Assembly (NCBI GenBank): GCA_018224455.1
Contig: JAGTUY010000313.1
Location: forward strand, 1-12,023
Direction: 5' to 3'
Source of the DNA: Desulfosarcina sp.
GTDB lineage: Bacteria > Desulfobacterota > Desulfobacteria > Desulfobacterales > Desulfosarcinaceae
Length of the DNA: 12,023 nt
A model generated the notes under the pieces. It had not been told where the DNA came from. It did not search any database and was given only the letters and a program-made list of their open reading frames with translations. A program made the translations under genes and the position numbers. Positions within the stretch are counted from its first letter, which is position 1; each line of letters starts with the position of its first letter. Below are positions 6,352-12,023 of this stretch, piece by piece.

Positions 6352-7455
6352 ATGAAATTGACGATTCCCACCTACATACAGGCCATCGAGCCATATGTCC
6401 CCGGCAAACCGCTGGAGGCCCTGGAACGCGAATACGGGATCAGCGATTCGGTCAAGCTGGCATCCAACGAAAACCCGTTGGGGCCTTCTCCCAAGGCCCT
6501 GGCGGCCATCCGCAACGGTTTGACAGCGCTCCACCGCTACCCGGATGGTGCCGGCCACCTGCTGACGCGCAAGATCGCCAGCGCCAACGGGATTTTGCCG
6601 ACGAACGTGGTGATTGGAAATGGTTCGGACGACATTATCGCCCTGTTGGTGAGGGCCCTGATACGGCCCGGCGACCGGGTGATCGTGCCGCGCCCCTCAT
6701 TTCTCATGTACGCCATTTCGGCCAGCGCCGCCGGTGCCGTGGTGGACGCCGTGCCGTTGAAGGACCTGACCATGGATCTGGACGCCATGGCCGAACGGGT
6801 GACCGCCGACACACGCCTGGTGTTCGTGTGCAACCCCAACAACCCAACCGGCACGGTGGTCACCCAGACGGCGTTTGACCGTTTGATGAACCGCCTGCCG
6901 GCCGATGTGGTCGTGGTCGTGGACGAGGCCTATATCGAATTTGTCAGCAATCCCGATTGTCTGAAAACCGGGCAGCCGTCCGACGTGAATCGCCCATTGG
7001 TGACCCTGCGCACCTTCTCCAAGGTCTACGGCCTTGCCGGATTGCGGGTGGGGTACGGCATCATGCCGGCTTCCCTGGCGGAGATTCTCAACCGCGTTCG
7101 GCCGCCCTTCAACGTCAACAGCATGGCTCAGGTAGCCGCCGCTGCCGCCCTTGATGATCAGGCGTTCCTGCAGCAGACGGTAGGGCTGGTTCATCGGGGG
7201 CTGGACGAACTCTACGGGGCGTTGGACAGGATGGGCCTGAGCTACTTTAAAACCGAGGCCAACTTTTTTCTCATCGATGTCGGGCAGCCGGCGGATGTTG
7301 TGTTTGAAAACATGCTGCGGCAGGGCGTGATCGTCAGGTCCATGCGCGCTTACGGCTTCCCCACCTATATCCGCATCAACGTGGGGCTCGAATCGGAAAA
7401 CCGGCGTTTTCTGCGAGCACTGGAAACGGTTCTCTCCCGAAAAGACACCCGCTAG
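6352..7455 (+). CDS. hisC: Histidinol-phosphate aminotransferase
   Basis: A 367-residue class I/II fold aminotransferase that makes histidinol phosphate from imidazole-acetol phosphate and glutamate, with pyridoxal phosphate as cofactor. Visible family features are YVPGKP (15-20), LASNENPLGPSP (36-47), RYPDG (62-66), NPNNPTG (161-167), DEAYIEF (191-197), and the PLP lysine K224 in TFSKVYGLAGLRVGYG. The length is typical. The ATG at 6352 fits the usual N-terminus (MKLTIPTYIQ). An in-frame TTG two codons upstream is possible. No clear Shine-Dalgarno is seen. It is isolated from other his genes and followed after 22 bases by cmk, with which it is probably co-transcribed. Acceptance of related amino acids (phenylalanine or tyrosine transamination) cannot be excluded. 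Confidence 0.95.
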   Translation: MKLTIPTYIQAIEPYVPGKPLEALEREYGISDSVKLASNENPLGPSPKALAAIRNGLTALHRYPDGAGHLLTRKIASANGILPTNVVIGNGSDDIIALLVRALIRPGDRVIVPRPSFLMYAISASAAGAVVDAVPLKDLTMDLDAMAERVTADTRLVFVCNPNNPTGTVVTQTAFDRLMNRLPADVVVVVDEAYIEFVSNPDCLKTGQPSDVNRPLVTLRTFSKVYGLAGLRVGYGIMPASLAEILNRVRPPFNVNSMAQVAAAAALDDQAFLQQTVGLVHRGLDELYGALDRMGLSYFKTEANFFLIDVGQPADVVFENMLRQGVIVRSMRAYGFPTYIRINVGLESENRRFLRALETVLSRKDTR

Positions 7456-7477
7456 CGGATTCGCCCAGGTACGCCCA

Positions 7478-8149
7478 ATGGCCAGTCAACCGATGCTGCT
7501 GATTACTATCGACGGACCCGCCGGTGCCGGAAAGACCACGGTCAGCAAGATGCTGGCCCGGGAACTGGGGTATCGATACCTCGATACGGGGGCCTTGTAC
7601 CGGGCCGTCGCCGTTGGGGCCCGTGCGGCCGGCATCCAACCGGACGACGATCGGGGGCTCGGTGAACTCTGCAAGACATTGCGGCTCAGCATCGAGGGGG
7701 ACCGATTGGTTTTAAACGGGGTGGACATCACCCACCGGATCCGTTCTCCCGAGATCAGCATGCTGGCATCCGCCGTGTCGGCCCGCCCGGTGGTGAGACA
7801 GGCGCTGTTGGGTTTCCAACGCGAAATGGGGCGGACCGGGGGCCTGGTGGCCGAGGGTCGCGATATGGGTACGGTCGTATTTCCCGAAGCGGACTTCAAG
7901 TTTTTTCTGGACGCCACGGTACGGCAGCGGGCGCTCCGTCGTTTGGCGCAATACGATAAAGGAGAGGGTCCGACACTCGAGCAGATCGAGCAGGATATCC
8001 GCCGCAGGGATCAAAACGACAGCAGCCGTGACATTGCGCCGCTGAGGCCGGCCGACGACGCGGTCACCATTGACTCGACGACCATGACTGCCCGACAGGT
8101 GGTCCGCTCGATGATGGCACGTGTCCGCAGGATGATCGACCCGGCTTGA
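7478..8149 (+). CDS. cmk: Cytidylate kinase
   Basis: A 223-residue CMP/dCMP kinase that phosphorylates CMP and dCMP with ATP to the diphosphates in cytoplasmic pyrimidine salvage. The P-loop GPAGAGKTT is at 13-21, DTGALYRA at 36-43, the nucleotide-binding EGRDMGTVVFP at 126-136, and the LID-region RRDQNDSSRD at 176-185. Order and length match bacterial Cmk. The chosen ATG has only a weak ribosome site (CAGGT about ten bases upstream), but the P-loop position argues for it. It lies between hisC and rpsA. In related genomes ispH often follows cmk, as I recall; here rpsA follows directly. Confidence 0.95.
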   Translation: MASQPMLLITIDGPAGAGKTTVSKMLARELGYRYLDTGALYRAVAVGARAAGIQPDDDRGLGELCKTLRLSIEGDRLVLNGVDITHRIRSPEISMLASAVSARPVVRQALLGFQREMGRTGGLVAEGRDMGTVVFPEADFKFFLDATVRQRALRRLAQYDKGEGPTLEQIEQDIRRRDQNDSSRDIAPLRPADDAVTIDSTTMTARQVVRSMMARVRRMIDPA

Positions 8150-8199
8150 CCCTGGGCTTGATAGCGCGTTTTAGGGTCACGGTCGACCGGCGATACCTT

Positions 8200-8223
8200 G
8201 CGGTGGCCGATCGTGGCCGCCGC
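8200..8223 (+). terminator. Strong hairpin downstream of cmk, possible terminator without T tract
   Basis: GCGGTGGCC (8200-8208) pairs with GGCCGCCGC (8215-8223) with one T-G wobble and a six-base loop. The following bases (GTTAAATAAAT) are AU-rich but lack a T-run. It may end or stabilise the hisC-cmk transcript ahead of the rpsA promoter. Confidence 0.4.
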
Positions 8224-8248
8224 GTTAAATAAATCATTGCATTTTACC

Positions 8249-8279
8249 TGACGCTTCTGTATTGTCTTCAGGCTATACT
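8249..8279 (+). promoter_or_regulatory. Putative rpsA promoter
   Basis: TATACT (8274-8279) is a good -10 box. The -35 is poor: TGACGC (8249-8254) at 19 bases is the nearest TTGACA-like hexamer. The surrounding AT-rich block (8225-8250) and the absence of a coding frame support a promoter here. The leader would be about 50 bases. Confidence 0.4.
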
Positions 8280-8300
8280 GCATGCGCAAGCGTTTGCAGT
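8278..8300 (+). promoter_or_regulatory. Dyad at the rpsA transcript start
   Basis: CTGCA (8278-8282) and TGCAG (8296-8300) enclose CGC-AA-GCG, giving an interrupted palindrome at the expected 5' end of the rpsA mRNA. It could be an operator or a leader stem used in S1 autoregulation. This is a weak call. Confidence 0.25.
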
Positions 8301-8336
8301 AAAATAAAAAGCGGCCAAGGGGGTAATCATCAGTCA

Positions 8337-10079
8337 ATGGACAACTTTGTAGACAACGAATCAACTGAAGAACCGATCGAGAAAGACAGTGTTACCGGCG
8401 AAAGCATGACTGAACTCATGGATCTGTACGAGGAGAGCTTCAAGCGGTTTGCCGAAGGTGAGGTGGTCAACGGAAAGATCATCTCTGTGGACAAAGACCA
8501 CGTCCTGGTGGACATCGGCTACAAATCCGAAGGCCAGATTCGCATCCGGGAATTCGAAGTGGATGGCGAAGTCAGCGCCCACGTGGGCGACACCGTCGAA
8601 GTCATGGTGGAGTGGTGGGACGACGAGAATGAAGTGGTCGTCTTGTCCAAGGAAAAAGCCGAGAAGGTCAAGGTCTGGGACGACATCAAAAATCGTCACG
8701 AAGCCGATGAAACCATTACCGGAACCATCACCAACCGCGTCAAGGGCGGTTTTTCCGTGGATATCGGCCTTCAGGCATTCCTGCCCGGATCTCAGGCGGA
8801 TCTTCGACCCATTCGCAACCTGGATGAAATGGTCGGCAAGGAATTCGATTTCAAGATTCTGAAATACAACCGCAAACGCAGCAACATCGTTCTTTCCAGA
8901 CGGGTGCTCCTGGAGGAGGAGCGCGAAAGCAAGCGGGCCAAGACCCTGGCCACGATTCACGAGGGCAAAGTGGTCTCCGGTATCGTCAAGAACCTGACCG
9001 AATACGGCGTTTTTGTCGACCTCGGCGGCGTGGACGGATTGCTGCACATTACCGATATCTCCTGGGGTCGGGTCAAGCACCCGTCCGAGTTGTTCAGCGT
9101 GGGCGACAAGATCGATGTCAAGATCCTGAGCCTGGACCTGGAGCGTGAGCGCGTTTCGTTGGGTATGAAGCAGCTTACTGACGATCCATGGTCCAGCGCT
9201 AGCGACAAGTATCCCGTGGGTTCGCGCATCAGCGGCAAGGTGGTGAGCCTGACCGATTACGGTGCATTTGTCGAATTGGAAGAAGGCATCGAAGGCCTGA
9301 TTCACGTATCTGAAATGTCCTGGACACGCAAGGTCCGCCACCCCTCCAAGGTGGTCTCCGTGGGCGAGATCGTGGATGCCCTGGTGCTGGATATCAAGCC
9401 GGAGAACCGGCGGATTTCCCTGGGAATGAAGCAGGCTGCGCCCAATCCCTGGGATGTGATCAGCGATAAGTATCCGGTGGGTACGACCATCGAAGGAAAA
9501 ATAAAGAACATCACTGACTTCGGCTTGTTCATCGGCATCGACGAGGGTATCGACGGCCTGGTCCATATCTCAGACATCTCCTGGACCAAGCGCATCAAGC
9601 ATCCCTCCGAAATCTACAAGAAGGGTGACGTGATCCAGGCTATCGTTCTTGAAATCGACAAGGGCCAGGAGCGATTTTCCCTGGGCATCAAGCAGTTGCA
9701 GGCCGACCCGTGGGATACGGTTGCCGAGCGCTATGAGGTGGGCAAGGAGATCACCGGTACCATCACCAATGTAACCGATTTCGGTGTCTTCGTCGAGCTT
9801 GAGGAGGGAATCGAAGGGCTGGTGCATGTTTCCGAAATCAGCAAAGAGAAGATCAAAACCCCGGTAGGCCAGTTTGATGTGGGGCAGGTGATGACCGCCA
9901 AGGTCATGAACATCAACAGCGAGGAGCGGCGCATCGGTCTCTCCATCAAGCGTCTCGATATGGAAGATGATCAGGAACTGCTGACCGATTACGTCACCAA
10001 CATGGGACCGGTAACCTCCAGCTTCGGCGAAATCCTGCGCGAGAACCTGCAGGAAAAACTCAACAACGACGAACAATAA
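8337..10079 (+). CDS. rpsA: 30S ribosomal protein S1
   Basis: A 580-residue S1 protein with six S1 (OB-fold RNA-binding) domains at roughly 41-109, 126-190, 210-280, 296-367, 383-454 and 470-541. Domains 1-2, which dock on the 30S subunit, are more diverged. Domains 3-6 share the repeats TEYGVFVDLGGVDGLLHI, TDYGAFVELEEGIEGLIHV, TDFGLFIGIDEGIDGLVHI and TDFGVFVELEEGIEGLVHV and carry the mRNA-binding faces. S1 unfolds and delivers mRNAs with structured or weak ribosome sites to the 30S. The start at 8337 follows AAGGGGGT (8317-8324) and gives the usual acidic N-terminus. An in-frame ATG at 8262 lies upstream of the putative -10 box and adds an unrelated 25 residues. The six-domain architecture and length are those of Gram-negative S1. 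Confidence 0.97.
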   Translation: MDNFVDNESTEEPIEKDSVTGESMTELMDLYEESFKRFAEGEVVNGKIISVDKDHVLVDIGYKSEGQIRIREFEVDGEVSAHVGDTVEVMVEWWDDENEVVVLSKEKAEKVKVWDDIKNRHEADETITGTITNRVKGGFSVDIGLQAFLPGSQADLRPIRNLDEMVGKEFDFKILKYNRKRSNIVLSRRVLLEEERESKRAKTLATIHEGKVVSGIVKNLTEYGVFVDLGGVDGLLHITDISWGRVKHPSELFSVGDKIDVKILSLDLERERVSLGMKQLTDDPWSSASDKYPVGSRISGKVVSLTDYGAFVELEEGIEGLIHVSEMSWTRKVRHPSKVVSVGEIVDALVLDIKPENRRISLGMKQAAPNPWDVISDKYPVGTTIEGKIKNITDFGLFIGIDEGIDGLVHISDISWTKRIKHPSEIYKKGDVIQAIVLEIDKGQERFSLGIKQLQADPWDTVAERYEVGKEITGTITNVTDFGVFVELEEGIEGLVHVSEISKEKIKTPVGQFDVGQVMTAKVMNINSEERRIGLSIKRLDMEDDQELLTDYVTNMGPVTSSFGEILRENLQEKLNNDEQ

Positions 10080-10096
10080 ATCCATTGACTCATATC

Positions 10097-10138
10097 ATGA
10101 ATGCCGGCGGTTTGCCTGAAAGGCCCGCCGGCATTCAT
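10097..10138 (+). repeat. Perfect 14-bp inverted repeat downstream of rpsA
   Basis: ATGAATGCCGGCGG (10097-10110) is exactly complementary to CCGCCGGCATTCAT (10125-10138). The 14-base loop holds a second short stem, GCCT-GAA-AGGC (10114-10124). The structure begins 17 bases after the rpsA stop. No T-run follows on either strand. It is probably a terminator-like or mRNA-stabilising 3' hairpin. Confidence 0.75.
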
Positions 10139-10292
10139 CCTCATGAACCGCCAGGCGTCGACTACCCGGCCGTTGCCGTCCGCTCCGTCTTTTTCGACCT
10201 GCCTTCTTTATTCTTCGCTCATGGTCCGCTGATTGCGCCGGCTGAGGCGTTTTCGATCTGGCCTGGGCCTACACCGAAAGAAGGAAACTGAT

Positions 10293-11189
10293 ATGTTTTC
10301 CAGACGCCATCCCTACCTTTTTTTCCTGCTGGTTTCTTTTGCCATTTTTACCGGTCTTACCTTGGGTGTCATGGCCATGGCGGCCTGGATGGCCCGGGGA
10401 GCCGGCGGTGCCGACGGCGAGGCGGTGGGGGTTGTTGAAATCGAAGGGGCGATTGCCGATGCGCGGGATACGATCGAGTCCATCCGCCGGTTCCGTGAAG
10501 ATGAAGAGATCAAGGCCATCGTGATACGTATCGACTCCCCAGGCGGTGCCGTAGGGCCGTCTCAGGAAATTTACCGGGAGATCCGCAAGACCATTGAAAC
10601 CAAAAAGGTGATCGCCTCGATGGGTGCAGTGGCCGCATCCGGCGGTTACTACGTGGCTTGCGCGAGCGACGGCATCGTTGCCAACCCCGGTACGATCACC
10701 GGCAGCATCGGGGTCATCATGGGATTCACCAACTTTCGGCAGCTGTTGGAAAAGATCGGGTTGGTGCCCGTGGTTATCAAGAGCGGGCCTTACAAGGATA
10801 CTGGTTCGCCAACCCGGGAAATGCGGGACGACGAGCGTGAAATCCTGCAATCCATTACCCGCAACATCCACGAACAATTTGTCACCGCCATTGCCGAAGG
10901 CAGAAAAATGGACCGCGCCCAGGTGGAACAGGTCGCCGACGGGCGCATTTTTACTGGAGAAGATGCCAAGGCCCGAGGATTGGTGGACCGTCTTGGCAAT
11001 TTTGAAGATGCCCTTGAATGGGCCGGGAAATTGGGCGGTATTGATGGTGAAGTGGTTCCGGTTTATGCCCGCGATGAAAAACTGTCACTGCTTCGCTACC
11101 TGATGTCCTCATTCCTATCCGACTGGATGTCCAGGGTCATTCACCCCGGCATCTATGCCGAATACCGTTACCTGCCTGAAGAGCCGTGA
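10293..11189 (+). CDS. sppA: Signal peptide peptidase SppA, 36K type
   Basis: A 298-residue serine-lysine membrane peptidase that cleaves released signal peptides in or at the inner membrane. One N-terminal membrane anchor (about 8-33) is followed by the S49 peptidase domain. IDSPGGAV is at 80-87, the nucleophile Ser116 in AASGGYY, and the general base Lys168 in SGPYKDTGSPTRE. The 52-residue spacing of the dyad matches, as I recall, that of the short Bacillus-type SppA rather than the long duplicated E. coli form. The ATG at 10293 follows AAGGAA (10281-10286) by six bases. An in-frame ATG at 10233 would put an arginine-rich stretch before the membrane anchor and lacks a ribosome site. The 213-base gap after rpsA contains a large hairpin, so sppA may have its own promoter, though I see no clear one. 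Confidence 0.94.
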   Translation: MFSRRHPYLFFLLVSFAIFTGLTLGVMAMAAWMARGAGGADGEAVGVVEIEGAIADARDTIESIRRFREDEEIKAIVIRIDSPGGAVGPSQEIYREIRKTIETKKVIASMGAVAASGGYYVACASDGIVANPGTITGSIGVIMGFTNFRQLLEKIGLVPVVIKSGPYKDTGSPTREMRDDEREILQSITRNIHEQFVTAIAEGRKMDRAQVEQVADGRIFTGEDAKARGLVDRLGNFEDALEWAGKLGGIDGEVVPVYARDEKLSLLRYLMSSFLSDWMSRVIHPGIYAEYRYLPEEP

Positions 11190-11206
11190 TTTAAAAAGGA
11201 AAGCGT

Positions 11207-12001
11207 ATGCGAATCATCGCGGTGGCCATGGCCAAGGGGGGGGTGGGGAAAACCACGACGGCGGTAAACCTTGCCCACGGGCTGGCCCTGGCAGGCAAGC
11301 GGGTGCTGCTTGTCGATTGCGACACCCAGGCGCAGACCACGACCTTCCTCGGTGTTGCGCCGCCCCACGGACTGTATGAGTTCATTACCGGTCACGATGG
11401 CAACGGCAGGACGATCTTAAAGAAAGAGGCCATTCACTCGGCCCGCCACAATCTGTGGGTGCTGGGCGGAGGGATCAAGCTGGTGGAGCTTAAAAACTGG
11501 CTGGGAGAACAGCCTCGCGAACATCGGCATGCCATCTTGCACCAGAGCCTGACACCGAAAAACAAGGGGCTGGATTACCTGATTTTCGACTGTGCACCGG
11601 GGTGGGATGTTCTGAGCGTAAATATCCTCATGGCCGCCAGAGAGGTGCTGTGCCCGGTGGCGCTCCAGGGACCCGCCTTGGAGGGGCTTAAGACCTTCTT
11701 CGGATACCTGGTCTCTGTCCAGCAACTGAATAAATCCCTGCGGCTCAAGTATATCCTGCCCACGATGTTCGACCGCCGTACCCGCCAGAGCCGTGACATC
11801 TACAATCGGCTCAGGCGTCTTTTCCGCAAACAGATCTGCAATCCCATCCACCACAACGTCCGTTTGTGCGAGGCGCCGGTGGTCGGGCAGAGCATCTTCG
11901 AATTCGCCGACAGCGCATCGGGTGCGCAAGACTACCGAAAGCTGGCAGAAAGGTTGATCGATGACGGCATCAGACAGCAAGACCATCCCCGATTTCTTTG
12001 A
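11207..12001 (+). CDS. ParA/MinD-family ATPase
   Basis: A 264-residue ParA-type ATPase. The deviant Walker A is KGGVGKTT (10-17, signature Lys10 and Lys15), the A' motif VDCDTQAQTT (36-45), and Walker B LIFDCAPG (125-132). Such proteins dimerise with ATP, bind DNA or membrane and position cargo (plasmids, chromosomes, chemoreceptors, carboxysomes). It has no N-terminal helix-turn-helix and no obvious C-terminal amphipathic helix of MinD type, so DNA binding through the ParA dimer surface is the more likely mode. A run of basic residues (RLRRLFRK, 201-208) may contribute. AAAAGGA lies six bases before the ATG and sppA ends 17 bases upstream, so the two could share a transcript. No parB or parS is visible. 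The 3' end overlaps the next gene by 41 bases. The cargo is unknown. Confidence 0.88.
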   Translation: MRIIAVAMAKGGVGKTTTAVNLAHGLALAGKRVLLVDCDTQAQTTTFLGVAPPHGLYEFITGHDGNGRTILKKEAIHSARHNLWVLGGGIKLVELKNWLGEQPREHRHAILHQSLTPKNKGLDYLIFDCAPGWDVLSVNILMAAREVLCPVALQGPALEGLKTFFGYLVSVQQLNKSLRLKYILPTMFDRRTRQSRDIYNRLRRLFRKQICNPIHHNVRLCEAPVVGQSIFEFADSASGAQDYRKLAERLIDDGIRQQDHPRFL

Positions 12002-12023
12002 CGAAAAACGAATGGATCCGGTA
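11961..12023 (+). CDS. Start of a downstream gene, possibly the ParA partner (cut by right edge)
   Basis: An ATG at 11961, in the +1 frame relative to the ParA gene, opens a frame that runs to the window end (21 codons). It begins MTASDSKTIPDFFDEKR. GAAAGG (11948-11953) stands seven bases upstream, a good ribosome site inside the ParA gene. The 41-base overlap suggests translational coupling and a functional partnership. Too little is visible to assign a family. Confidence 0.55.
   Translation, partial: MTASDSKTIPDFFDEKRMDPV

Noticed and set aside
8202..8221. Possible mobile-element end or integration site at the palindrome after cmk
   Set aside because: It is a single hairpin with no flanking direct repeats, no transposase or integrase in the window, and intact housekeeping genes on both sides.
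10085..10291. 68-codon plus-strand frame between rpsA and sppA
   Set aside because: It runs through the perfect inverted repeat, lacks a ribosome site and has no recognisable features.

Overview
The window looks like chromosomal DNA of an anaerobic Desulfobacterota-type bacterium (Desulfosarcina/Desulfococcus-like sulfate reducers are the closest match I can recall). The main reason is the four-gene 2-oxoacid:ferredoxin oxidoreductase set preceded by a P-loop ATPase gene. The run hisC-cmk-rpsA-sppA is also familiar from that phylum. Coding DNA is moderately GC-rich and the left end (about 480-820) is visibly more AT-rich. This assignment is an inference from gene content and protein style; no rRNA or tRNA gene is present to confirm it.

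Left region (1-2400): the N-terminal part of a minus-strand gene, probably a PlsB-like acyltransferase, runs off the left edge. A 343-base non-coding stretch follows, with a plausible sigma70-type promoter and a structured leader. It leads into a 93-residue membrane protein with an acidic, heptad-repeat tail. A terminator hairpin separates this gene from a convergent minus-strand gene of the DUF1343/NamZ type (peptidoglycan amino-sugar glycosidase family).

Central region (2460-6335): a plus-strand cluster encodes a P-loop ATPase of unknown role, a 2[4Fe-4S] ferredoxin subunit, the alpha subunit (VorB type), the thiamine-pyrophosphate beta subunit and the gamma subunit. Together the last four make a complete enzyme that oxidatively decarboxylates 2-oxoacids (or runs in reverse) with CoA and ferredoxin. 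The cluster closes with a hairpin plus a seven-T tract.

Right region (6352-12023): housekeeping genes on the plus strand are hisC (histidine biosynthesis), cmk (CMP kinase), rpsA (ribosomal protein S1, six S1 domains, with its own leader), sppA (membrane signal-peptide peptidase) and a ParA/MinD-family ATPase. The ATPase gene overlaps the start of another gene that is cut by the right edge.

I see no CRISPR array, insertion sequence, phage gene, tRNA or rRNA. I did not find a convincing new multi-gene system. The items most worth a second look are the ATPase tied to the oxidoreductase cluster, the PEHG-to-PQHG change in the NamZ-like protein, the terminator lying just ahead of hisC, and the orphan ParA with its overlapping partner gene.
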